Positions 32,710 to 44,700 of a stretch of 64,000 bases of DNA are shown one piece after another. The notes under the pieces were generated by a model. The model was not told the origin of the DNA. It was given only the letters and a program-made list of their open reading frames with translations, and ran no database searches. Position 1 is the first letter of the stretch; every line of letters begins with the position of its first letter. The position numbers were made by a program, and so were the translations under genes. Source of the DNA: Elusimicrobiota bacterium (GTDB lineage: Bacteria > Elusimicrobiota > Elusimicrobia > FEN-1173); the NCBI GenBank assembly GCA_016722575.1, contig JADKIY010000001.1, forward strand, positions 558,001-622,000. Direction: 5' to 3'.

Positions 32710-35700
32710 TTCGGTTTCCCTGGCGGCGGGCGGTGGGCGGCGTTCTCAGCGTCGCCTTTCTGTTCACCCAGGTCCTTTGCGCCCACGCCGTTGAAAGCAA
32801 CTTTTGGGCGGATCGATCCCAGGCGGCGAGGAAAATGCGGCAGGGGCCGGGGTTCGACGTGGCCGCCTTTGCCGGAGACGCGCGGCGGCAGGAAACGTTT
32901 TTGGCCTCTCTGGCCGGAACTCCTCTTCAACCCGGCGCCACGCCGGAAATCGCGTTTAGCGCTTACCCGGCGGGAACCCCCCTTCCGACCCCCTTCCCGG
33001 CGTCGGCGGGGAACGCGGATGCCCTGTCAAAAATTCTTCCCATTCTCTCCCGGCACGGCACCCTTCGTGACGTGCGCGGGCCCCTCGATCCCAACGAAAA
33101 ACCATCGGCCATCGTGGTGTGCATTCAGGACGTGCATGGCCACCGGGCGATTCAAAGCCGCATCGCCTCCCTTTTGCAAGGCCTGTTTGAAGCCGTTCCC
33201 GGCGCGGTGGTGGCCCTGGAGGGGGCGGCGGGCCCCGTGGATCCCTCCCCCTTTCGCCGTTTCGCGGCCTCCTCCAACGCCGCCGCGGCGTCCTTTTTAG
33301 CGAACGCCGGGCTCATCGGCGGGGCCGAAGAAGCGCTCCTCCGCGCGGAACACCCTCCGCGGGCTTTCGGCGCCGAAGACCCGGAGCTCTATAGGACGAA
33401 TGTTCGGGCGATCAAGGAGGCCGCCCCGCGTCGCGCCGAATTGGGGGCGTCCCTGGGGAAATGGCAGGCCGGCCTTCGAGACGCCAAAACCCGCCTTTAC
33501 CCGCCGTCCCTTCTGGAATTCGACCGGCAACGGGCCGCGCACGAAACGGGGGCCTTGAACCTGGGAGCGTACGTTGAATTCCTTCTTAAGCAAAACGGGA
33601 CGCCTTCCCTGGCCGCCCTTCCCACCGTCGCCCGTTTCTTGGACACCTACCGTCTGGAGAAATCCCTGGACATGGAAGCCGTTCGGAGGGATCGGGCCTC
33701 CCTCATGGAAAAGCTGGTCTACCGGTTGGGGTCCGCGGATTTGGATTCCCTTTTGCAGGCGTCGTTGGCTTTCCGGGCCGGAACCTTTGCCACGGGTCCC
33801 TATTACGCCTACGTGAAAAGCGCGGTGGCCAAGGCCGGACTCTCCCTGGATCGATTCCCACATTTCGCCACCTATATTCGATACGTGTTGGCCGCCGATG
33901 CCATTAAACCGGAAGTTCTTTGGAAGGACATGGCCGGCTTGGAAGCCTCCACGGCCCGGGCCCTTTGCGTCGAATCCCGCCAGTGGGACCTCTACGAAGC
34001 GGATCGGGACCTCGGGTTGTTGGCCGGGCTGGTCCAATTGTCCCTCACGACCGAAGCGTGGCGCCAATACAAGGACCGGCGGGAGGCGGTCGCGCGTTTC
34101 CCGGACCGATTGGCGGGTCTGTTGGGCGAACCGCCGTCTCCCCGGACGGACTGGGTCGAGGGCCTCGATTCCTTTGAAGCGTTTTACGCGACGGCGGAGG
34201 AGAGGAACCGCGCCCTCGTGGACGGCCTGTGGCGCGGCGGAGCGGCGGCCGGCGGCGAACTTCCGGTGGTTCTCTTTGTGGCGGGCGGTTTTCACTCCGA
34301 CGGGGTGGCGGGGTTGTTGAAAGAAAAAGGCGCGTTGGTCTTGACCGTGACACCCAAAACGACGGATTTCGCCGAAAACAAGGCACCGGATCCCTTCGAG
34401 CTTTTCGTGGGGGAAAAATCTTCCCTGGAGGGGATGTTCGAATCCCCGCGGATCACCCTGGCGGAAACGCTGTCCATCGGGGGAACCATCGGGCGAAGCG
34501 TCCGGGCCGACGCCGTGCGCGTTTTGGGCCCCGCGGCGGGAGCGCTGGCGGAACGACTTTCAAATCCCGGGAGCGCTTCCGCGGACCTCCCTTCGAACGT
34601 TGAAGAAATTGAGCTCGCCCCGGACGGACGGTCGGGCGTGGCCGTCTTGGGATCGCCGGGGGGAAAGCTTCTCCTCGCCATGGAAGCCAACGAGGAGCGA
34701 GGGCCGTTTCTTCGAAAGGCCTTGGCGAGGGCCCGGGCGCTATTGGAAAACGTTCCGGCCGGACCCGACACCCAGGTTTCGGTTTACCGCCGGGGTTTGA
34801 GCGCTTGGGAAAAAGCCAAAACGTGGTCCCGTCCGGCGCGCGACCGGATGGGACGGTGGACGCCGGCCCTGTCCCGGTGGGGGGGCCAGGCCCTGATTTT
34901 CGTCTCCGTGACGATGCTCCTCTACGGGGCGTCCGCCGTTTTGTTTCCGGCCGACGCCCTCGCCTACGAGTTCGTGAAGGAGGGGGGGAAAGTCCTCTTT
35001 TCTCCGGAACACGGGGAGCATCTTTGGGGGGCGGCGAAGGAAATATTGCGTTTGTCCGGCACGGACCACGCGACCGGCGCCCAGGTTTGGGACGTGATTC
35101 ATCGAATCGTTGAAGCCAACCCGGACATCGCCAACCCGGCTCAGATCGTGGCCGGTCACGCCTACACCGTTCCTTCGGACCTCCTGCCCGCCGCCTCGGC
35201 GGCGGCCGACGCATCGATTTCCGCGGTGGCGGGGCCCGGGGTGGAGGCGTTGACGGCCGTGGCCCCGGCGGCCGCCTCCGCGATGGAACTGGCGGCCAAC
35301 GCGGCGGCTCCCGCGGCCGCTCTTCCCTCCTCGCCGGCCATCGTCGCGGCCGTCGCGACGGGTTCGAACCTCGCCCTCTCCTTCGGGGGAGGGGCGCTCG
35401 CCGCTTTCCTCGGAAACGCGCTGCCGTATTTCGTGGGTCTCGGATTGATCGCGGTGTCGATCCGGGCGGCGCAATGGGGGGCCCGTTCCGGCGTGGCCGC
35501 GGCTCTTCGGGCCCGATGGTCCGGCGCGGGGCGGTCGTGGCGCTCCGCCCTCGGCCGAATCCGCGCCGCCCGAATGAAATCCGCCGAACCCGCCGCCCCC
35601 GCCTTGCTCCCCGGGGTCGGGAACGGCGAAGGGGCTCCCGGGACATCGGCGGCTCCCGCGCTTGATGTCGAGGAAAAAGAATTCGTCGCGGGGGAGACCG

Positions 35701-38700
35701 CTCCGGCCTCCGACGCGACGGTGGAGAGCCCGGACGGGAGCGAAAGCGCCCCCTCCGCCAAACCCCATTACCGACGTGAAAACGGGCGGTGGGTTCGGGT
35801 TCCGGGCGGCCGTCCGGCCGGTCGCGCGACCGCCCCCGCCCCGTCGAATCCCGTCGCCGAACCGGGAATCGCCCCCCCGGCGGCCGTCCCGGCCGTCGGG
35901 ACATCCATCGAATCCGTGAACGAGCTCCTCTCCAGCGGTTTAGCCCTCCAGGGGAGTCGGCCCGTCCCCGGAGGGGACCCGGACGTCGGGGAATTTGTTG
36001 CCGCCTTGAGCCGGTCCCTGGACCGGTTCGGCCGCGATCACTCCCTTCAGGACGACGGCGCCATAGCCGTTTCCCGGGCCAACGGCGAAACCCTGCGGGT
36101 GCGAATGACGCGCCCGGGGGATCCTCGCGCCGCGCGCGCCGTCGAGTGGGCGGAAGGCGACGCCCCGGAAGTTCTCTTGTCCGCCGCCTTGTTGGACCTT
36201 CCCCGTCTGGCCCAAAAAAAAATCATCGAACACGTCGTCGCGCAATTGGCGGCCCGTTCCTCGGGAGCTTCGCCGGCGGCCGCCGCGCAAACGGCCGACG
36301 CGTTGTCGGCCGATCAACGGACTTTTTTGGCCCAAGCCCTGGCCCTGCGCCGAATGGGGGTGGCCACCCGGTCCCTGGAAACGGCGGCTTTCGAGGCCCG
36401 TCGCGAAGTCAGCGATTCCGAAGTGGGCGAAGTTTATAACGGTCCGTCGCTGGGTTTGCGGGACGAAGAACAATATTTTGAAGGCGGCGAAGTGCCCCAG
36501 ATTCGCACCCTCACCCCCGAATACGCGGACAACACCCCGCGACGGCGCGTAACGAAAACCAAAGCCGTCGTCACCGAAGCCGTCGCCCGCGTCGGCGTCA
36601 TGACCGAGGAAGAACGGCACCTTCGCTTCGCCACGGGGTTGGCCGAAATGGTGCGGGAAAAATTCGACCCCGAACACCGAATCGTGTTGATCGACGCCGC
36701 CGAGGACTTCGCGGAGCTTTACGCGCGGGTTTTTGCGGCCCACGGCGTCGCGGTCCGCTGGCTCACGGCGAAATCGAGCTTGGCGGGCATCGCCCGCCAT
36801 TTGGCCGAAGGCGGGCACGCCCTGGGGATTTCCGGAACCACGATTTACGACCGGCACGGGCGGACGGTGCCGCCGGAAATCCAATCGAAAATCTGGGACC
36901 GTGTTTTGCCTCTTTCGGAAATTCAATGGATGGAGAACCTCGATATCGCCCGGGCGCAAAACCTGTTGACCCCCGTCGAAGAGGATTTGGACGCGCCGTA
37001 TCTGGCGACCCTTCGAAAGAAATGGGCCCCGGGGCCGGGGCGCTTCGTCGTGGACATCCGCCGCCTCACCGCGTCGCAACAAGAGGCTTATCAGCGGTTG
37101 CTCGGGCCGGCGGGGCTGAACGTGGCGTCGCGGTTCGTGACCGTCGGCGATTCGGACGCCTTGGCGCGGGCGTTGCGGGCGGAGGGTTCCGAAGGTCGGC
37201 TGGGGATCCAAATCCACAAATACGGGCAAAAACTGAGGGTCTTGGACACCACGGGCGAATCGGTGGACGATTGGCAGCTGGCGCTCGCTTTGATTTATGG
37301 CGGCCGGGCGGGGGACGCCGTCGCGGTCACTCCCTGGGACCCGGAAATCCTGCGGTCCGCGGCCGGGCGCGCGGGAATGCGCGTTGAGGAGCAGGGGGCC
37401 CCACGCCCGTCCAAGCGGCACACCCCCCCGGTTTTCGGTGGGGACGTCCTCGAAACGGCTTTGGCGGTTTCCGGGCTGATCGACCCGGCGCACCGGTCGT
37501 TGGCGGACCGTCTGGGGGACGCCGCGGCGCCGGTTGAAAAAACCGCCGTGGAGGTTTACCCGGAGACCGCCCGGCGGATCAACCAGAACCTGAAATCCGA
37601 CCGGGCCGAAGCGACGGGCGCGCAATGGGCGCGGAGCGCCGGCCAAAAATTTCTTTCGGCTCGGGTGGTTCCCATCAACGGGTCCAATCAACCGCTTATG
37701 ATCGTGGACACCGGGGCCGGTCGCCTGTGGGTTTGGGTGGAGGGCCAAGAAATCCAGATGAGAGCCTCCGGCCACGGCGCGCGCGCTCTGTTGCGGTCCG
37801 GTCGAAAATGGGCGGCCGCCCAGACGACGCGAACCCAGGGGTTTCAAGCGCTGGTGGGGTTCTCCCTGTACGGCGGTTATTTGCTGGGGTCGTTGGGGGC
37901 GGTGGCCTATCTGGTCTTCGTCCAATCGGGGTTTGCTTTCTCCGTCATGGACAACGTGACCCTCTTGCTCGACGGTTTTCTCGGCCCCGGCGCCGCTCTG
38001 GGGGCCGTTTTTTCCCTCGTGGCGGCCCTGATCATCACCGCCAACCTTTTTGTCTTCGCCGACGAAGCCTTGTTTTCCATCGTTCGGTCCCGTTTGGCGC
38101 GACGATTCGCGCGCGGCGAAGGCCCCCGCTGGGACATCCATCCCTTGATTTGGGGGGATTCCCGGCGCGTCATGGCGGACCGGGCCGGGCCCCGGCACAG
38201 TCGCACGCACATGGTCGCCGCGGTGGGCCGAACGATTGAAATTTTTAAGGGCCTGAAAACATTGCCCGGATTCCTTCAGGTATTTTTCTTTCTCCGCGAC
38301 GCCAGCCAGGCCCGGCTTCACGCCAGCCGCAATTCCTCCGATCGTCCCCCCTGGAGTTATTTCCTCCACACCCTGATTCTCTATTCGGTTTTTAGGCCGG
38401 CGGCCATGCTGTGGGGAGGGATTTACGAATTCGGGCGGTATGCTCACCGCGTGTTGGCCCAACGGGGGTACGTCCGGCCCGGCCCGACCAGCACCCTGTC
38501 CGACGCCGAAGCCGCCCGCCGGGCCGATGCCGTCCGGGGAACAATCGCCGCGGTCTATGGACCGTCCGAAGTGGCCCCCCGGGTCATGGACCGCCCGGTG
38601 ATCGTTTTGCCGGGAGACCGCGCCCTGGGCGAGGAGCCCCTGATCTTTATCCGCGAGAACGCGCGGTGGGTGGCCCTGGACCAATTCACGCACGGGCGGG

Positions 38701-41700
38701 ATTTTTCCCACACGTTGGATGTGGTGATCGCCCCCGAAGCCGGGACGTCGCCCGATCGGTTGAAGGCGCTGGAGGGCGGGTCGTTGACCTTTCAACGATC
38801 CGTCGAGCCGGCCGCGGGAAAAGCCGCCGGGGACCTTCCGCCGTGGCTGGGCCGTTTGGCCGTGACCTCCGGCGACACCGACCGGCGCCCGGTGGCCCCG
38901 GAAAAAACGGACCGCGCCTCCCGCCGTTTGATGGACCTCTTCCCCGAATTCATTCATCACGGCCCGGGGTTCTTCACCCTTCCCAACGGATTCGGAAAAT
39001 TGCAGGTTCGGGTTCTTTGGGCCGCGCTCCCGGAGATCGGGAACGCCGAACTGTACGGCCCCCGCCTCGCCCCCAACGGGACGCCGGAATATCGCCTGGT
39101 GCTGGACCCCCGGGTCATGGAACTTCCCGAGGCGCGTCGCCGGGCGCTTCTGAATGTGTTCAAAGACCAATTGGTGGCCCAGGCGTACGAGCCGTCCCGC
39201 CGGGGGGGACGGAACGGCCGGGCCCGATTGGACGAGGCGGGCACGCCCGACGAGTGGCGCGGGGACGTCGAAGCGGCCCGCGAAGGCCGCCGGGTGGAGC
39301 CGCTGGGAAGCGCTTGGATGTCCGCCAATCCCACCACCGGGCGAATCGAGGTGTCAACGGAGAACGATGTTTTCCGCGCGGTTCAGGGAATCCTCCTGTA
39401 TCTGCGGGGGGAAGGCGTCGTTCGGACCCCGTTGGTGTTCAGCGTGTCTCCCGGCGCCCGGCCGTTGGCGCGCGCGGCCTTGGAAGTTCTTTCCGCCCAC
39501 ACCCGAAGCACCGGCCAGCCTCTTTGGACTCTCGAAGAATCGGGATCCCACGGGGAGGGGCCCGTCCTTCATTTGCGCCTGAACGAGGACGGCTTGACGG
39601 CGACGACCGGAGCGGGCGCGCCGTTGGCGCGCACCCCGATGGCGATCGATCGGCTCAACCGCCTTCTTTCGCTGGAGGCCACGGAAGCGTTTCGGGAAGC
39701 CCCCGACCGGGCGGTCGAAGCGTTTGTGTCCCCGGAAGCCGCCCGCGCCCCGCCCGAGTCGCCCGCGGCCGCCGCGGTGGAATCGCCGGCCGCGTCCGCC
39801 CAATTGCCCGTGGGACTTGTTTGGGCGGGAGCCGCCGTCCTTGCGACGACCGCGGCGGTCGGCCTCGCGATGTATGCGGGGCTTTCTTCCCCCTTCGTGC
39901 TCATCGCGTTGCAAGGCCATTTCGGCACGTTGATTGCGACGGGAATGTCGGTGATCTATTTCCTCAAGGGGATTCCCCTCCTCGTCCCGGTTTTGACCGC
40001 GGTGATGCCGTCGATGGCCCTGTCCTACCTGCATTTTCGACTTTTCCACGCCCGGGACAAACGCGCGGTCTTCTCCCAATGGAAAAAAACGGACAAGGTC
40101 CTGGCCGCTGAATTGTCCGAAGCGGTGAACAGCGAAGCGCTCGCGCAATACGCCCTGTTTGCGGAAAAAACCATGGACCGGGACGTCGTCCCGAGCGTTT
40201 GGGCCGACGACGTCGTGGGTCTGGGAACCGACGGCCGCCTCCAAATCAATCACCGGGCCCTTCGCATCGCCCACGGGGTGTTTTTCCACCGGTTTTACCG
40301 CGTCGCCTTCCTGACGATTCGCGTCCTATCGGCCCGGTTGATCTCGCAAGCCCGGGCGGCGCGCGCCGCCGAATGGCTGGCGCGGCCCTGGGCCCGGCTC
40401 CGCCTGATGCTTTTCGTTCAAATGGAATCCCAATTGGCGTGGGAGGATCGCCTGCTGGCGCCCATCCGATTTGGCGCTTTAACGCTCTTTTTCCAGCGCA
40501 ACAGCCGATTTTTCTTCTTCGTCCACTACGGCGTCCTTTACCCGATCCTCCTGGGCCGAATGTTTGTGCAATCGCTCGGCCTGCTCGTCCATCCGTCCGT
40601 TCACCAGTTGGGCGAGGTGGCGGAGCGGTTGGACACCCCGGCGGAATTGAGCGGGAAAGGCTTTGAGGTTCTTCCCGCGGTGGTCGGGCGGGCCAACGGC
40701 GTGCCGGAAATCGTCCTCGCCGACGGCACCACGGTCGACGTCATCGGATGGGACGTCAAAGTGGAAAAGCTTCGGCAACACTTGGACGCCGGCGACCGCG
40801 TGGTGGTCCTCGCCCACGGGACGCCCCAGGACGGGAAAGTCAAAGGGTATCTTTACGTTCGGGACGAGGAGCATCGCGGCGACGGTCAACGGTGGGTATC
40901 GCTCAAAGCGCAGCCGGGCGCGCCCCTGTTTCTTCAATTTTCCCCGACGTCAACGCTCCCGCGGGGCCAGGCGTTTCTGAGCGCCTACGGCCCCGGGCTC
41001 CGCTGGACCATCGCGGCCTCCGTGTTGTTGTCCACGGCGATCACCGTGGTCGCCGTGGCGCTGCTGGGGGTCCCGGAAATGTTTTGGAGCCCCGCGGCCT
41101 GGGCGGCGTTTCAACAATCCGCCTCGTGGGCGACGGCGGTCCCGGTGGGAGCCCGCGTTCTGACCTTGGTCGGTTTCCTCGCTTTTTACAAGACGATCAT
41201 CGAATCCTACAAGGTGGTGTTCGGTCTCCACCGGCCCGGGCGGTTCCGCCTCCTTCGGGCGTTGGCGGTTCCCGTTTTCTCCTTTGTCACGTTTTTGGGC
41301 GCCCGGGTGGGATGGGCCCACGCGGTCGGAACCGGCCAGGCGCAATTCGGAACCTCGGCCACGCGGGACCTTGAAAAATCGGCCTTCGTGCATTTGACCG
41401 AATCCCACACGTTGGACGGATTGGCCGCCGGGGTTCGCCACGCTTTCGGTTTGGAGATGGCGGCCCGCCTCAACGCGCTTCGTGCGGCCGGGGGATTGCC
41501 GATCCTTTCGGCCCGGGACATGGAAGAGACGTTGCGGCCCCTGGAGGATCCGGGCCAGGACCCGCGCCAATTCGTTCAGAAAATATTGACCGTGGTTGGC
41601 CGGTTGGACGTTTCCCGGGGGGAAGGCCTGACTCGTTTGGGGGTGGCCCACCTGGACAACGGATTGGTGGACATTGCCTTCCGCAAATTGACGTCGCCCG

Positions 41701-44700
41701 ATCACCGGTTTTTAACGAGCGTTGAAAACATTCGAAAAGCGCTCCGGGAGATGCTCGACGAAATGAACCGGTCCTTGGACGCCGAAGTCGCGGGCGCCCT
41801 TCGGGGCCGGGGGGCCATGGATTCCGCGGTTCCCGCCGCCGCCGAAGCGTTCTGGGGGGCGGCCGGAGCCCATTTGGCGGGCAATGTGGAAACCAACATC
41901 GTTCGGCAATTGGAAACGTTGGCGAAACGGCAACCCGTCCTGGGTCCGGCGCTCCAGCGGGTGAAATTCTCCGTGGTGGAATTGAAGGGGGCGCAGGGTC
42001 GGGATTCCTCCGTGGAACGATTGAAGGACGTCGGCGCGGCCTTGAACGGTTTTTTTGCCGAGCTTCAACGAACCACGCTGGTCCCCCAACCCCTGCGCCG
42101 ACTGGCCATGACCTACCGCCCCGATTTCGTTTTAAGCTTGTCCCGGCTTCTCCCCGCCGGTCCGTCCGATCGCGACGCGTTCTCGATCCCCGCCGTTTTG
42201 AAAGCGCAGGAGGAATTGCAGGCCCAGGCCCAAAACGCCCTTCAATTTTATCGGGAAATGGAGGGCTTGAAGGGTCTGCACAAGGACGTTTACTTCTCCA
42301 AAACCCTCCAAGGCCTGATGACGGAAGCGCCCCCCAAATTGGCCGGTTTGTTCGAAGAACGGTCCCTCCCCCTTTTGCGCCGGTTGGCGGAGCGGACGGG
42401 CACCGAGGGGACCCTGACGGGCGTGGAAAGCGCCTTGGCGGCTTTCCGTTCGGCCAACGGCGAACAGGCCGGTCCGGCCTTGTCGCGACTCACCCGCGAA
42501 ACGGAAAATTTCCTCGAACGCGCCTTCGGCGTCCGTCGGGATCTGTTGGCCGATCTCCCGGGTCATCCGCGGACCGAGGTCCGGACCGCGTCGGTGTTCT
42601 TCAACCGCGGCGACTTGGTTCGGTCCGTGGAGGAGGCTCTTTCCCCGGAACGGGACAGTCTTCGGTCCGCGGCCGAGACGGCGGACCGACTCCACGGGGC
42701 GTTCCAGGCTTTTGACCGGGCGTTGTTCACCGCGTTGGAATCCGACGCCCAGCGTCAAGCGGAAGATTTTGAGCGGTTGGTGCCCATCCTGTTGGAAATG
42801 CCGATTGCGCCGACGGACCGGCCGGCCGACACCGTTTTAACGTGGCTGACCGGGATCGTGAATTTTGTCATGGCCCGATACTTTGTTCCCGTGGCCATCG
42901 ACCAAAAATGGGTGCGCGAAACGATGCTCAACGAAAACGGCCGAACCGCGCCGGTCGTCCAACGGCTGGCCGTGATTCACTACGCGCTGGTCACCCCTTT
43001 CGTCCAGACCCTGACCGACGGCGACCGGGAAAGCCTGGTTCAATTGGACGCCCTTTTCAAACGAACGGTGACCGGGGTGGAAAAAGTCGGGGATCTGGGC
43101 CAAGCGCTGGAGGCGTATTTCGGCGCCATGGACGAATTCAGCGCCCGATTGCCGGGGGTGCGCCGATCGGGCGCGGCTTCGGTGCACGCGGTGTTCGACC
43201 GCCGCCTGACGGCCCTGGCCCAACAAATGGAGGCGAACACGCCCACGCGGCCCGATTTGTTGGGATCGCATCTCACGGGGCGCGCCAAATTCTTCGCCCA
43301 AAGTCTCCGGGATCCCAAGGCGGTCGAGGGGTTGAACCGGGCCGCGGGGGCCGCCTTTGCCCAGTTGGCGGTTCAATGGAAAGAGGCCTTGGGCGCGTCG
43401 TCCCGGGAGGCGTTCGCCCAAGGGGTCGAACGCCCGCGGTTCGAGGCGGCGGTCGGGTTATCGACGGACGCCTGGCTCCAGGCCGTGGGTCTACAGCATC
43501 GGAGCCTGATGACGGTCCTTTCCCGGGCGACGGCCGAGTCCCCCCGGGGGGACCGGCTCGACCCCGAAAAATTCTTCGGCGGCGTCCGCACCGAACAGGA
43601 GTTCGTTGCGCGGCTCGGAGGGTACGTGGAATCCCTCCAACGGGAACTCCGTTCGGAGGCCGCCCGGGTGGGCTCGCCCTACGCCACGGGGGCGGACCGG
43701 ACCCTCGATGGATTGGTGAAAGAGTTGCGCGACGCGGCCGTCAAGGCGAAAAACGGCGTCGCCGATCGGGAAAGCGAACGAACGGCGGGCGTCTTGTCCA
43801 GCGGGTCGCCCCTTCTCTTCCTCGTCAACCTTTTCACCGGGCAACAGAGGGTCAATTTGGAGCGGGCCTACCAAAGCCAAAATCTTTCGCTGCGCATGAG
43901 CGAAACCCTGAACGCCGTTTTTGATCATTGCGAAAAGGTGGCCGGGTCGTTTTCCCAGGATTTGATGAATAACCTGTCCGGGGGGCGGCCCTTCGCCTAT
44001 TTTCAATCCGATCCGGTGGCCGAGGTGGGCGGCGCCCTGCATCGTTTTGGCCGGGACCAGGTTCGGTTGCTTTCGCTGTTGAAGTGGCAAGTGCTGCAGA
44101 ACGGCCAACAACACGGTCTCTCGGAAACCGCGCGGGCGGACAAAGCCGACTCCTTCGACCGACTGATCGTCGAGATGAGCCGGCTCGGCGAGCGCGAGGC
44201 CCGGGCGGGAGGCGCCGCCGATCCCGCCGCCGCCCAGGCGCGGGCTTTGGATTTCGCCGCGGCGATGGAAAACGTTTGGAACCGGGCCTTCGCCCTGGCG
44301 CCCGTGGCGACCGGCCGATCGGCCGTTCGTGTTCGATGGGTGCCCCTGATGCGGGATTCCTTGACCCGGGACCCCGCCCAAAATCTTCGCCCCCTGGATT
44401 TGGGACTGGGGTTGTCCCGCCTTTCCAAATCCCTCGCCGAGAACCTCCGATCGGCCCTGGCGTTTCAACCGACCGCCGCGGGCGCCTTGGGGGTCCTGTT
44501 GAAGGTTCCCGCCGCCCTTCTCGAGGACACGCCGTCGACCCGTGCCGCTTTCGCCCGGGAAGTCCGGGAATGGAGCCGGGACCTCGCGGTCCTCCTCCAA
44601 AACAAAAACCCCGGGCCTCCGTGGACCGCCTCACCGCGTTTTGGGACGGCGCCGAATCCTGGGACGCCGCCCGGCGCTCCTCCCGGCTCCTCGCCTTTGC

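Noticed and set aside
35086..35181. Separate annotation of a LysM domain in the giant protein
   Set aside because: The NP-x-Q-I-V-x-G-H-x-Y-x-V-P pattern is suggestive but single and weak; kept only as a note in the giant-gene entry.
35940..39170. A 1,076-codon open frame on the minus strand inside the giant gene
   Set aside because: Composition is typical of the antisense of a high-GC gene (rich in Gly, Arg, Pro and His), with no family motif and no ribosome binding site; the plus-strand frame is continuous and protein-like.
44084..44620. Upstream part of the second giant-gene frame
   Set aside because: It overlaps the coding N-terminal frame and reads as Arg/Gly-rich shadow; real coding in this frame begins at about 44612.
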